A DNA stretch of 64,000 bases from Virgibacillus proomii (GTDB lineage Bacteria; Bacillota; Bacilli; Bacillales; Amphibacillaceae). The stretch covers positions 254,149 to 318,148 of the forward strand of contig NZ_FUFN01000010.1 of the NCBI RefSeq assembly GCF_900162615.1, read 5' to 3'. The translations under genes were made by a program, and so were the position numbers. Position 1 is the first letter of the stretch, and each line of letters starts with the position of its first letter. The notes under the pieces are model-generated. The model was not told the DNA's origin. It was given only the letters and a program-made list of their open reading frames with translations, and searched no databases. This document shows positions 34,452 through 44,094 of the stretch, piece after piece.

Positions 34452-34466
34452 CTATAATAATTCTAA
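34452..34466. promoter_or_regulatory. PerR box upstream of ahpC
   Basis: CTATAATAATTCTAA matches the PerR consensus TTATAATNATTATAA at 13 of 15 positions and lies about 55 bases upstream of the ahpC start. Peroxide de-repression by PerR is expected by analogy with Bacillus subtilis ahpCF. Confidence 0.7.
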
Positions 34467-34868
34467 TCACACATCTATTATTAATTAGTAGTTGTTTTTT
34501 GTCAAGGAAATACCACTTTAATCACAGATTTACCGCAACTAATAAGGAGAATTATTGAAGAATCAGAGTCCTCTCTACTAAAATCAACCCTTTTCAATAT
34601 AAGTGTTTAAGGAATTTTGGAAGAAATGATTTTCATTATTAATTGCTTTTTGAGAGTAAACCTTTTCGATGAAATAGTTTAGATAACCTGTTATAGTGCT
34701 AGATTGGATACTAATTGATAATCAGTAATATAAAACAATCTCAATATGCTATGATGTTTTCTTACTGTAGAAAAAAGTTATTCGATTAGGAAAGAATCTG
34801 TTTAATTGAAGAATAGATGAAGGTATTGACTAAGAGGCATGTTGTCTTCTTAGCTAATAATTTACTTG

Positions 34869-35030
34869 TTAAGTAAGGTTATCATTATTGGAAACATAAA
34901 TAACAACTAGGATTGAAGTTATAGCGGATAAAATAACGGATACAAGAGAAGGTAAAAGTAAAGCTTGGAAAGATGGTACATCTTTATAAGATGCGAAATC
35001 TTTAAGTACGGGTTCAAAAAGAGAAGACAT
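34869..35030 (-). CDS. Possible 53-residue single-helix protein or gene remnant
   Basis: The frame MSSLFEPVLKDFASYKDVPS, FQALLLPSLVSVILSAITSI, LVVIYVSNNDNLT has a clear C-terminal membrane helix and coding-like composition, but no SD precedes the ATG. It may be the 3' end of a truncated membrane protein. The rest of 34467-35346 shows nothing else I can support. Confidence 0.35.
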   Translation of the reverse strand: MSSLFEPVLKDFASYKDVPSFQALLLPSLVSVILSAITSILVVIYVSNNDNLT

Positions 35031-35346
35031 AGGAGTAGCAGTTTAACCTTATAGATCTTTCCAAAAACAATAAGTTTCATTGTGTAGAAATAATTTGAGT
35101 TTACATGAACTGTGCGATGACCTTAAAGGGTGTGTACCTTTGCGTTTAGCGAATGAATAAGTGGAAAAAGGCGTTCTGCAAGTGGGAGGGTTGAATGTTG
35201 ATTCGTCTTAATAGAAGGAGTCGCGTTAGAACCATCTTTAGGGGGAATATTACTTGCCCTATAGGCATTTAAAACTTTTTAGATAGTTTCTTGTTGAAGA
35301 CTCCTTCTAGATCTTATAAATGATGTCATGACTATTAATAATGTTA

Positions 35347-35380
35347 TACCCAATGAATAGCAGTAGCTTCTCATTGGGTA
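35347..35380 (-). terminator. Terminator of the iron alcohol dehydrogenase gene
   Basis: TACCCAATGA (35347-35356) pairs perfectly with TCATTGGGTA (35371-35380), just beyond the stop of the minus-strand gene. Confidence 0.7.
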
Positions 35381-35406
35381 CGGTACGTTTCTGTACTTAG
35401 AGAAAC

Positions 35407-36561
35407 TTACATTGCTTTGCGAATGATTTCCATTACTTCTTCAAGTTTTGGTTTTCTTGGGTTCGTTGCAGCCGTAGCATCTTTCATTGCGTTTTCTGCA
35501 AGAGTAGGAATATCTTCCTCTTTTGCACCAAGTTCTTTAAAACCGGTTGGAATATTCAAATCTCTAGCTAAGCGCTCAATTGCAGCAATAGCTTTTTCTG
35601 CTGCTTCACGTTTACTTAAACCTTCTACAGCTTCACCCAAATACTCTGCTATTTTTGCAAAGCGATCTTCACGTCCTACAATATTGTAACGGCACACATG
35701 CGGTAAAAGGATCGCATTACATACTCCGTGTGGCAAGTTGTAGAAACCGCCCATTTGGTGAGCGATGGCATGTACATAACCTAATGAAGCATTGTTAAAG
35801 GCCATTCCTGCTAAGAATTGAGCATACACCATTTTTTCGCGTGCTTCGATATCTTTTCCATTTGCAAAAGCACGTGGCAAGTATTCAGGAATTAATTCGA
35901 AAACCTTTTCAGCAGCTGCATCAGTCATTGGTGTTGCAGCAGTTGAAACATAAGCTTCAACAGCATGTGTTAAAGCATCTAAACCTGTTGCAGCAGTTAA
36001 TGCTGGTGGCAATCCGATCATTAATTCTGGGTCGTTTATAGAAACTAGTGGGGTCACATGTTTGTCAATGATTGCCATTTTCACTTGACGCTTTACATCT
36101 GTAATAATGGTAAACTTCGTCATCTCACTAGCTGTTCCAGCAGTTGTGTTAATAGCAATTAATGGAACTAACGGATTTTTTGACTTATCCACACCTTCAT
36201 AATCATGAATAGTGCCTCCATTTGACACAACTAGTCCTATACCTTTAGCAGCGTCGTGGGATGATCCGCCTCCTAATGATACAAGGGAGTCACATTTTGC
36301 TGCTTTAAAAGCTTCTACACCGTCAGCAACGTTTTTATCTGTAGGGTTTGGCTCTGCTTTAGGGTAGATTTCTACTTCAATCCCTGCTGATTTAATAATA
36401 TCAGCGATTTTTTCGGCAATTCCTAATTTGAATAATCCTTGGTCTGTTACTAGCAATGCTTTCTTTGCATTCACATCTTTTAGACGAGAACCAGTTTCTT
36501 GTATGGCTCCTTGTCCAAATAAATTAATCGATGGCATTGAAAATTGGCTCTGTGTTGTCAT
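35407..36561 (-). CDS. Iron-containing (group III) alcohol dehydrogenase
   Basis: The 384-residue enzyme begins MTTQSQFSMPSINLFGQGA. It has the NAD(P)-binding GGGSSHDAAKGIGL (about residues 98-111), the NTTAGTASEMTKF segment and the metal-ligand region DALTHAVEAYVS...HAIAHQMGGFYNLPHGVCNA, with His ligands and Asp. Relatives oxidise or reduce short alcohols and aldehydes (ethanol, butanol, 1,3-propanediol) with NAD(H). The substrate is not fixed by sequence. SD AAGGAGAT precedes the ATG. It is a single-gene unit with a terminator. Confidence 0.88.
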   Translation of the reverse strand: MTTQSQFSMPSINLFGQGAIQETGSRLKDVNAKKALLVTDQGLFKLGIAEKIADIIKSAGIEVEIYPKAEPNPTDKNVADGVEAFKAAKCDSLVSLGGGSSHDAAKGIGLVVSNGGTIHDYEGVDKSKNPLVPLIAINTTAGTASEMTKFTIITDVKRQVKMAIIDKHVTPLVSINDPELMIGLPPALTAATGLDALTHAVEAYVSTAATPMTDAAAEKVFELIPEYLPRAFANGKDIEAREKMVYAQFLAGMAFNNASLGYVHAIAHQMGGFYNLPHGVCNAILLPHVCRYNIVGREDRFAKIAEYLGEAVEGLSKREAAEKAIAAIERLARDLNIPTGFKELGAKEEDIPTLAENAMKDATAATNPRKPKLEEVMEIIRKAM

Positions 36562-37389
36562 TCTACTATCTCCTTATCGATTTTTATTTTTTGTGATCAG
36601 CAGAAGCTAGAATTGTAATCATTGATATTTTTTATGCCTGTTCATGCTGTTCACACAATTCCCCCTACGCCTCCAATATATAGGTATTTTTTACTGGTTT
36701 CAACAAAATAGCTCAAAATTTGACAAATAAAACGAAAATCTTTCATTTTTTATTTTATATTTACCAGTTTCTTATCATAGCTTTCTAATGCTCGTATTTT
36801 CACAAATTGGAATGATGGATGTTTTTGATGACCTAATATAACTGTTTTTTAAAGTTTGTGTTCATAAATAAGATAATAAATTTTAAGGTTGGCAAAGATC
36901 GTAACTTGAAAACTACGATGTATTGCCGTCGACTTGTTCCTTAGCCTTGAAAAAGAAAACTGCTTTTTCTGTATGTGATAGGATTAAATTTCTGCTTCGT
37001 TGTCTAATTTCAACGATAAATGTAGAGACTTAAACCTCTAAACTTATTTGTGCTTTACTGTATTAAAAAAATGAAAAAACACCTTAATGTTTGGTATACT
37101 TAAATGGCAATTAATTACAATTTACATACAGAGAGGTGTCTCATCATAAAACAACGATTGGCCAACTATTTTAAGTATTGATTGTTTGCTTAGCGATTAA
37201 TAAATCATCCGGAATTATGGAATTCCCTAGGACATGGAAGTCTTTTTATAACAACAAATCCTTATTAAACTTACAAAATGAGTTTCAAGGGGTTGGTTTT
37301 GTGATTTATTGAATAAGGATTAGCATACAAGTATTACCTTCGTAAGATATATTGTATTTTGATGGCAACACCGATGAGATAAAGATAGC
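36562..37389. other. Long gene-free spacer with relic-like sequence
   Basis: About 830 bases without a supported gene. A GGTATACT -10-like box (about 37092-37099) is followed by GAGAGGTGTC (37131-37140), resembling an SD region, but only stop-filled frames follow. I infer a decayed gene upstream of the glycosylation operon. Confidence 0.35.
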
Positions 37390-37518
37390 ATGGATGACCG
37401 GACACTTAGCAAATTTTACGATGAAATTAGCTATCTCGCCTGGGTTGTACCATTACTGCAATTAATCGGACTTTTTAGAACTAGCATCAATATGATGAAA
37501 ACACGAATTAAAAGTTAA
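37390..37518 (+). CDS. Possible 42-residue small protein or gene remnant
   Basis: ATG at 37390 opens MDDRTLSKFYDEISYLAWVV, PLLQLIGLFRTSINMMKTRI, KS, with one hydrophobic segment. There is no SD and no recognised family. It may be the end of a decayed membrane protein gene in this spacer. Confidence 0.3.
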   Translation: MDDRTLSKFYDEISYLAWVVPLLQLIGLFRTSINMMKTRIKS

Positions 37519-37641
37519 CTACAACATTAATTGCCGAATTACCTAGATATATCCAGGGTTTAGCTACGAGTTTCACTGTGCGAAAGTTGGGTATATATTA
37601 AAATAATGAGTAGCTAACAGCACGAAAGAGGTGTCAAAGAC

Positions 37642-38637
37642 ATGGAATTAATTTCAATTATTATTCCTACTTACAATGAAGAAGAAAACATACAGTTAAT
37701 TTATGAAAGTGTAAAGCGGGAGTTTGATAGACTGGCTTATCATTTTGAAATGATTTTTATTGATGATGCCAGCACGGATAATACCTTACATCAAATTAAA
37801 CAATTAGTTTCTAAAAGCACAAATGTGAGATACATTTCTTTTTCTAGAAATTTCGGTAAAGAATCGGCAATGTTGGCTGGCCTACGTCATGTACAAGGGG
37901 AAGCTGTTATAATCATGGATGCCGATCTACAACATCCGCCATCATTGATTCCAGATCTTGTTAAAGGTTGGGAAGATGGATATGATCAAGTAATTGCGCG
38001 ACGTAATCGTAATGGTGAAAAGCCAATTCGTAAATTTCTATCCTCTGCTTATTATCGGATCATCAACAAGGTAGTAGATGTCAAGTTAGAGGATGGAGTG
38101 GGTGATTTCCGTTTGCTAAGTCGGCGTGCTGTTTATGCAGTATTATCTTTAGATGAAGGTGCGCGCTTTTCAAAAGGTTTGTTCTCGTGGATTGGCATGG
38201 CACAGAAAATAGTTGATTATGAGAATGTTCCTCGGAAGAACGGAAAAACGAAATGGTCTTTATTAAAATTGTTGAGTTATGGATTAGATGGAATTGTGTC
38301 ATTCAATAATCGTCCTCTAAGAGTTTGTTTCTATACAGGTGCGCTTATTTTACTGCTGTCGATTATCTACAGTATTATTATATTTGTGCAAATTTTGCTG
38401 AATGGCATTAAAGTTCCAGGCTATTTTACGATTATTACTGCCGTTCTAATATTAGGCGGGATTCAGTTGTTAAGTCTAGGTGTGATTGGGGAATACATAG
38501 GACGTATATATTATGAAACAAAGAAACGTCCTCAATACTTAATTCAAGAAACGAATATTAGAAACGGAGAAGGCTATGAACGAAACAGGTCGAGAATTTC
38601 TCAGATTTATCATCATCGGCGTAGTCAATACTATTAA
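37642..38637 (+). CDS. GT2 polyprenyl-phosphate glycosyltransferase (CsbB/GtrB-like)
   Basis: The 331-residue protein has a GT-A domain with SIIIPTYNEEENI (start), DDASTDNT (about residues 41-48) and the catalytic MDADLQHPP (about 93-101). Two C-terminal helices (YTGALILLLSIIYSIIIFVQ and ILGGIQLLSLGVIGEYIGRI) follow. Such enzymes load a sugar onto undecaprenyl phosphate at the inner membrane face. SD GAGGTG lies before the ATG. The last 20 residues overlap the next gene in another frame, an unusual basic tail (NRSRISQIYHHRRSQYY). It is the first gene of a three-gene glycosylation operon. Confidence 0.88.
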   Translation: MELISIIIPTYNEEENIQLIYESVKREFDRLAYHFEMIFIDDASTDNTLHQIKQLVSKSTNVRYISFSRNFGKESAMLAGLRHVQGEAVIIMDADLQHPPSLIPDLVKGWEDGYDQVIARRNRNGEKPIRKFLSSAYYRIINKVVDVKLEDGVGDFRLLSRRAVYAVLSLDEGARFSKGLFSWIGMAQKIVDYENVPRKNGKTKWSLLKLLSYGLDGIVSFNNRPLRVCFYTGALILLLSIIYSIIIFVQILLNGIKVPGYFTIITAVLILGGIQLLSLGVIGEYIGRIYYETKKRPQYLIQETNIRNGEGYERNRSRISQIYHHRRSQYY

Positions 38638-38965
38638 TTACTATGCCGTTTATCTATTATTACATCTTGTTTTTAATGTTTACTATATGGCGGCACATAT
38701 AACGGGATTTATTGTAAGTTTAGTCGTTTCTTTTTTCTTAAATACTTATTTTACATTTAAAGTAAAGCCCACATGGAAAAAGTTTTTGAAATTTCCAATC
38801 ACTCAGTTATTTAATTTCAGTATCACGTCGCTATTCGTGTTTGTTTTTACAGAACTATTTCAGGTAGACAGTAAAATCACACCTCTCCTTGCCGTCTTTA
38901 TTACAGTTCCAATGACATTTATGGTAACTGGGAAAATATTGAAAAGAAGAGAGTGTAATAGATGA
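38576..38965 (+). CDS. GtrA-like membrane protein (lipid-linked sugar flippase)
   Basis: The 129-residue protein has four predicted helices and the GtrA signature FLRFIIIGVVNTINYYAVYL at the start. Proteins of this family are thought to flip undecaprenyl-phosphate-linked sugars outward. The ATG at 38576 follows GGAGAAGG. It starts 62 bases inside the GT2 gene and its end overlaps the YfhO-like gene by four bases, indicating tight coupling. Confidence 0.85.
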   Translation: MNETGREFLRFIIIGVVNTINYYAVYLLLHLVFNVYYMAAHITGFIVSLVVSFFLNTYFTFKVKPTWKKFLKFPITQLFNFSITSLFVFVFTELFQVDSKITPLLAVFITVPMTFMVTGKILKRRECNR

Positions 38966-41637
38966 AGAAACGAACATTATGGTTTTTTATTATAGGTAGT
39001 CTACTCGTCTCGGTAGCTACACATCTTTTTTTCTATCAGCAATGGCTTGATAAGCATTGGATGATTGGACCGAATGATGGTCTTTCACAAATTGTGACGT
39101 TTAAAAAATTTATTTATGAAAATTATCGAAGTGGTAATTTTTTCTATGCTTGGGATTTTGGCTTGGGTGGGGGTTTTTACAGTCAATTAGCCTATTATTT
39201 TTCCACCTCCCTTGTCTTTTTAGTGTCTACTATTGTTATTTTTATTCTGGATATCTTTCAATGGGTCGATCCCTCTAACGTTGAATTTTGGGCTCAATCT
39301 AACTTATTTATCAGTATCATTCGCTTAAGTGTGATCTTATTTATTACGTCCTACACGTTTCAATATATGAAAATCCAAGCCTTTCCGGCTTTTACGGGGG
39401 CGGTTGTATACGGTTGTTCTGTTATGTACATGCGACATGTTGTTTATTGGGAATTTTTTGCTGATGCGTTTATATGGTTGCCATTAGTTGTTTTAGGATT
39501 GGAGAAATTAATACGAGAAGGCAAGCAAGGTTGGCTGATTTTTGCTATGTCCGCCATGCTGATTAGCAATTTTTATTTTGCCTATATCCAACTCATTTTT
39601 TTAATTCTGTATGTACTTGGCCGCTGGGTAATTGCACTTACTGACAATGAGTTACCTAGAATAAAACAGTTTAAACTTTTGGTGTCAAGTGGATTGATCA
39701 GTTTTTGTATTAGCGCAGTGGCGTTTATACCCGCTGTTTATGGGTTTTTCAACAATTATCGACCCCCTTTCGATCAAGAGATTCCACTGTTCGATTTAAT
39801 TGATAATATATTGTTTGCTAGTCCCTATATTGTGTTACCAGTAGTTTTTATGTTACTGATATTTACCGTCCCTTTGTATCGTAATCGATTGTTTCGCTTT
39901 TTTGCTGTGTTTAGTTTCGTATTGCTTATATTTCACTTAAGCCCTTTGGCAGCCAGTGCTTTCAATGGCTTTTCTGCTCCACAATATCGCTTTGAATATC
40001 TATTATCCTTTACAATAGGTGGTTGTGTTGCCATTGGCTTGCAGCAATTAAATAAAATAGCTGTTCGTTTTCTTTGCCTGGCCTCGTTCATTTCTTTATG
40101 TGTCTATTTGTTAAGTTTCAATTATTTTGATCCTAATATAAAAGTTCCAGAACGAGCAACAACCGAGTTCTCTGCGGTTGTAATTGCTATTTTTGCTCTA
40201 TTTACTATTTTGGCTATATTAATGATGTTGTATGTTTATTTTCAAAAGAAGGCTTTGCTCATTATTATTCAATCATTTGTCATTCTATGGAGTATAGTGT
40301 CAGTAAATACAGTAGCTAAATATGGGATAACAGACAATGGTGGGCTTCAAAAAGTAACACATAATTATTTAATGAGTGATAATTATAATAGTGCCGAACA
40401 AAGGAATTTGATTGATCAAGTGAAAAGGCAGGAGCCCAATTCATTGTCCCGAATCGATTGGATGACGCCTAAGCGATATAACACACCGATTGTACAGAAC
40501 TTTAATGGTACGAGTCTATATTCAAGTATCGCTAACAAAGCATTGTTATGGTTTTACTGGAGGGACTTAAAAATAGATACAGGTCATGAAACTGTAAGTC
40601 GCTACGGTACCCTTGGCAATCGTGCAAATTTGCATGCGTTATTACAGACAACATATTGGATGAGAAAAAAAAGTCAGGAAGCGAATGTACCTTATGGCTT
40701 TACAAAGTTTGCAGAATCCAATAAATATGTTATTTATAAAAGCAATTTTTACCTTCCATTTATCCGAACAGGTAAAAACATTTATAGCGAAGAGCAGTTG
40801 CAAACAGCTTCTGTTTTAGATCGTGAACATGCCATGCTTTCAGGAGTAGTGTTTGAAGAAGCAACTAGACAAAAGTTAGATTTGGTAAAAGAGAAAAATG
40901 TTATCAAGCAAGCGACTATTAAAGGAGTAGGTGCTAAATACCAAAATAACCACTTATCGGTTGTCAACGACAAAGGAGGCATCGATATTATTCCGGGATC
41001 TGTACAAAAAAACACAAAAGACTTTTATGTTGGTTTTTCTATAAAAAACGTAAATGGTGATGGTTTTCCTATAAAAGTAAATAAATACCGTACAACTAGA
41101 AAACCTGCCCATTCTATTTATAAAACCAATATAAATGACCTAATAATCCGTGTTCCAGCTAAAGACATTATCTCTATTCGTTTACCAAAAGGGGAATATG
41201 AGTTGAATAATTTATCGCTTTATGAAGAAGATTATAAGGAATTGCATGAAGCTGTAAAAGCTGCTGCTCATTCACCATCGTTTACGTGGGAAAAGAACAA
41301 AATAACTATACATTACAATAATCAGACAAAGGAAAAATGGATGGCTTTACCAATTCCATTTGAAAAAGGCTGGAAACTTTGGATTAATGGTAAGGAGCAA
41401 GCCATTGAAAAAGCAAATTACGCATTTATTGGCTTCAAGCTGAACAGCGGGAAAAACCATATTAAAATGGTATATCATCCTCCTTACTTTTTTCCAACTC
41501 TTGCTTTGACAATTATTGGGCTTTTTGCTTGGGCGATGTTACATCTGCGTAGTAAACGTAGAGAAAGTGGTCATTTAAATAACCCAAGTGTAAAAATGCG
41601 CTCATTACTTATGAAAGTTGATAAATCAAGAGATTAG
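38962..41637 (+). CDS. YfhO-family GT-C glycosyltransferase-like membrane protein
   Basis: The 891-residue protein has about 12-14 membrane helices, a large extracytoplasmic domain (about residues 450-830) and a last helix near 845-865. The first extracellular loop after helix 1 carries WMIGPNDGLSQIVTFKKF, consistent with the acidic GT-C-type active loop. YfhO proteins transfer lipid-linked sugars to cell-wall polymers; in Bacillus and Listeria the CsbB/GtlA-GtcA-YfhO-type machines decorate lipoteichoic or wall teichoic acid. That role for this operon follows from family knowledge and gene order. Overlap with gtrA (ATGA) indicates coupling. Confidence 0.85.
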   Translation: MKKRTLWFFIIGSLLVSVATHLFFYQQWLDKHWMIGPNDGLSQIVTFKKFIYENYRSGNFFYAWDFGLGGGFYSQLAYYFSTSLVFLVSTIVIFILDIFQWVDPSNVEFWAQSNLFISIIRLSVILFITSYTFQYMKIQAFPAFTGAVVYGCSVMYMRHVVYWEFFADAFIWLPLVVLGLEKLIREGKQGWLIFAMSAMLISNFYFAYIQLIFLILYVLGRWVIALTDNELPRIKQFKLLVSSGLISFCISAVAFIPAVYGFFNNYRPPFDQEIPLFDLIDNILFASPYIVLPVVFMLLIFTVPLYRNRLFRFFAVFSFVLLIFHLSPLAASAFNGFSAPQYRFEYLLSFTIGGCVAIGLQQLNKIAVRFLCLASFISLCVYLLSFNYFDPNIKVPERATTEFSAVVIAIFALFTILAILMMLYVYFQKKALLIIIQSFVILWSIVSVNTVAKYGITDNGGLQKVTHNYLMSDNYNSAEQRNLIDQVKRQEPNSLSRIDWMTPKRYNTPIVQNFNGTSLYSSIANKALLWFYWRDLKIDTGHETVSRYGTLGNRANLHALLQTTYWMRKKSQEANVPYGFTKFAESNKYVIYKSNFYLPFIRTGKNIYSEEQLQTASVLDREHAMLSGVVFEEATRQKLDLVKEKNVIKQATIKGVGAKYQNNHLSVVNDKGGIDIIPGSVQKNTKDFYVGFSIKNVNGDGFPIKVNKYRTTRKPAHSIYKTNINDLIIRVPAKDIISIRLPKGEYELNNLSLYEEDYKELHEAVKAAAHSPSFTWEKNKITIHYNNQTKEKWMALPIPFEKGWKLWINGKEQAIEKANYAFIGFKLNSGKNHIKMVYHPPYFFPTLALTIIGLFAWAMLHLRSKRRESGHLNNPSVKMRSLLMKVDKSRD

Positions 41638-41866
41638 CCACAAAGAGTGTGGATTGTTGAATTCTCTTCCTGATTTGTTTTGACGTTTCATAGAGGATAG
41701 ACCTCCTTGGGAATTTGATCCTTCTAATGTCGGACTTGGGCAACCCCTATGTTGTCTGTAAAGTACCACAAAACAAACGGATTGCGTGACTACCTGATAT
41801 ATAATCAAGGCGTGTGTCGGTGCTAGAAAGTGGAGATAAGAGATTATCATTTCGTATAATTATTAT

Positions 41867-41907
41867 GGCTATTTCTTCACTACATAAATGTGGAGGAATA
41901 GCCTTTT
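41867..41907 (+). terminator. Hairpin with T run downstream of the glycosylation operon
   Basis: GGCTATT (41867-41873) pairs with AATAGCC (41897-41903), with additional pairs inside, followed by TTTT. It lies about 230 bases beyond the YfhO-like gene. The remaining 41908-42269 has no supported gene. Confidence 0.5.
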
Positions 41908-42269
41908 AACACTTTCGGTTACTCTGGCTAAAAGTAGATATAACAACCTCTTTCCCAGATTATTTTCATAATGAGTTATAAGTAGAGTAAAATTTTATTT
42001 ACTAGTAGAGGTGTCTCAAGGGCAGATGAATCAATTATATGAGATGATTTAAGTATTTTTCATCGCTTTGGACAAGGTCATGTAGGGAGTTTATTTCCAG
42101 GTTCAACTTAGACGGTTAAAAAAGAAAGAGTATTAGACACTTATAATTGTGTTCAAAAAGAGAATAAAAGGACAAAGGTTGGCTAAGGTCTCCGGCGTCG
42201 TTAAAAAAGCAGGATACTTTTTCCGCATGCATTGTTTTGCTGTCGAAGCCTACTCTGTTCTACTGCAAA

Positions 42270-42430
42270 AAGCCGACCCGAACACCTCTTGTCGAGCCGA
42301 AGTGCGAAGCGGTTTAGTTTTGATTGGCACAGTGTATGCAGTTAAATGCACACGCGCTAGGTCAGCTTTCTGGAACCTATTCCCGGGAAGGAAAAGTGTT
42401 TTTCTTTTCAAGAAAAATTCGATTGTCATT
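42270..42430 (+). repeat. Intergenic repeat family 2, plus-strand copy
   Basis: Shares ordered blocks with the reverse strand of 21680-21870, including TCTTGTCGAGCCGAAGTGCG and a final AAAAGTGTTTTTCTTTTC block. A 98-residue frame through it (SFWNLFP-type) is probably not a real protein. It is likely a dispersed repeat or structured element. Confidence 0.4.
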
Positions 42431-42488
42431 TTTATCAACTTTTAAACATCCTTTTGTGGTGAAACTACATCATATATCCGACCGATAG

Positions 42489-42851
42489 CTATCCATGACT
42501 TTCTTTTTTTTTCTGCAATATTTTCAATTTATATTGATCGCCCCATTCTTTCATTTGCGTGATAATAGGTTCTAACGTTATTCCAAATTCAGTCATTGAA
42601 TATTCTACCCGTGGCGGGACTTCCGGATAAACGTTTCTATTGATAATACCGTCATTTTCCAATTCACTTAATTGTAATGATAGCATACGCTGTGTGATTC
42701 CAGGGATTAACCGCCGTAATTCATTAAAACGCTTTTTATCTTCGAGCAGATAATATAAGATAACACCTTTCCATTTGCCGCCAATTACATCTAAGGTCGC
42801 TTCTACTGGACAACCTTCTGGACACCCATAGCCACTTTTTCTGTTTCTCAT
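42489..42851 (-). CDS. HxlR-family transcriptional regulator
   Basis: The 120-residue winged helix has the hallmark N-terminal GYGCPEGCPVEATLDVIGGK, where CP and GGKW are conserved in HxlR proteins. It continues with RFNELRRLIPGITQRMLSLQ (recognition helix) and YPEVPPRVEYSMTEFG (wing). The ATG at 42851 follows GGTGGTGA. It is divergent from a quinone reductase-like gene. Cys residues near the N-terminus could sense electrophiles such as quinones or aldehydes, as in HypR/YodB, an inference from family precedent. Confidence 0.85.
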   Translation of the reverse strand: MRNRKSGYGCPEGCPVEATLDVIGGKWKGVILYYLLEDKKRFNELRRLIPGITQRMLSLQLSELENDGIINRNVYPEVPPRVEYSMTEFGITLEPIITQMKEWGDQYKLKILQKKKESHG

Positions 42852-42883
42852 GAAGTCACCACCTATTAATTTTAACAATATAG

Positions 42884-42899
42884 GTAACACTAATGTTAC
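42884..42899. promoter_or_regulatory. Palindromic operator in the HxlR/oxidoreductase divergon
   Basis: GTAACACTAATGTTAC is a perfect 6-4-6 inverted repeat in the shared promoter region. It is the likely HxlR-type regulator binding site, controlling both divergent genes. Confidence 0.6.
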
Positions 42900-42980
42900 T
42901 ATACAACATAAATGTGCCCTCTTACATATTTTTTAATTTGTTTTTATAATACAAACTAAATAAATGAAGGAGATGATGAA

Positions 42981-44006
42981 ATGAAAGCAATCGGTTTATT
43001 AGAATATTTGCCAATTGAAAAAGAAAAAAGTCTATTTGATTTTGATGCGTCAAAACCAGTAGCAAAAGGAAGAGACCTACTTGTTAAAATAAATGCTATT
43101 TCTATCAACCCTGTAGATGTAAAAGTTCGCTCACCGAAACCAAAAAAAGAAGAAACGCCGAAAATCTTAGGATGGGATGCGAGTGGCGTTGTCGTTGAAG
43201 CGGGAGATAATTGTAAATTATTTCAAGAAGGAGATAAAGTATATTATGCAGGCGCTATTAACAGACCGGGAACATATAGCGAATATCATCTTGTGGATGA
43301 ACGGATTGTTGGAAAGAAACCGACAACATTAACATTTGCAGAAGCTGCTGCAATGCCACTAACAACTATTACTGCTTGGGAAGCGCTATTTGATAGATTA
43401 TTGATTAACCCTGACAATAAACAAGAAAATAGTTTGAAACAGATTTTAATTATCGGGGGTGCTGGAGGTGTGGGCTCCATTGCGATTCAACTTGCTAAAT
43501 GGGCAGGACTTCAAGTCATTGCAACAGCTTCACGGCCAGAAACGGAAAACTGGGTGAAACGGCTTGGCGCTGATTATGTAATTAATCATCACAAAGCTTT
43601 CAAGGATCAACTAGCTGCAATTCAGTTACATGAAGTTGATTTTATTTTTTGCTTAAATAACACGGACCAACATTGGGAAGCAATGAGTGAAGTAATAAAG
43701 CCACAAGGTAAAGTCTGCTCGATTGTTGAGAATGAACAGCCACTTGACTTAAACGTATTCAAAAACAAAAGTGTGACATTTGTTTGGGAGTTTATGTTTA
43801 CACGCTCATTATATGGGACTGATGATATGATTAGTCAGCATACACTATTGAACAACGTAAGCGATTTGATCGATTATGGAGTTGTTCAAACAACGCTTAA
43901 AGAAAGCTTATCACCAATAAACGCAGCAACTTTAAGAAAAGCTCATGCAACAATAGAATCTGGAAAAATGATTGGTAAATTAGCAATAGAGGGTTTTGAA
44001 GCTTAA
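42981..44006 (+). CDS. Zinc-type alcohol dehydrogenase-like/quinone oxidoreductase
   Basis: The 341-residue MDR-family protein has the GroES-like N-terminal domain (AISINPVDVKVRSP; GWDASGVVVEAG) and a Rossmann domain with ILIIGGAGGVGSIAIQLAKW (about residues 153-172). It lacks the structural-zinc Cys cluster and the catalytic Cys/His set of true zinc ADHs, fitting the NADPH quinone reductase branch. It is likely to reduce quinones or other electrophiles and to be controlled by the divergent HxlR regulator. SD AAGGAGATG lies just before the ATG. Confidence 0.85.
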   Translation: MKAIGLLEYLPIEKEKSLFDFDASKPVAKGRDLLVKINAISINPVDVKVRSPKPKKEETPKILGWDASGVVVEAGDNCKLFQEGDKVYYAGAINRPGTYSEYHLVDERIVGKKPTTLTFAEAAAMPLTTITAWEALFDRLLINPDNKQENSLKQILIIGGAGGVGSIAIQLAKWAGLQVIATASRPETENWVKRLGADYVINHHKAFKDQLAAIQLHEVDFIFCLNNTDQHWEAMSEVIKPQGKVCSIVENEQPLDLNVFKNKSVTFVWEFMFTRSLYGTDDMISQHTLLNNVSDLIDYGVVQTTLKESLSPINAATLRKAHATIESGKMIGKLAIEGFEA

Positions 44007-44094
44007 GTAGTTGTTTATTTTGAAGTGAGGCGTATGATAAAAAAGTACGCCTCCTTATTTATACGATAGAAAACTATAAAACTTTAAGCTTTAT

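Noticed and set aside
41626..41850. 74-residue minus-strand ORF after the YfhO-like gene
   Set aside because: No start signals or recognisable family; partly antisense to the end of a real gene.
42149..42445. 98-residue ORF as a protein-coding gene
   Set aside because: No SD, unusual composition, and its sequence coincides with a dispersed intergenic repeat; likely spurious.
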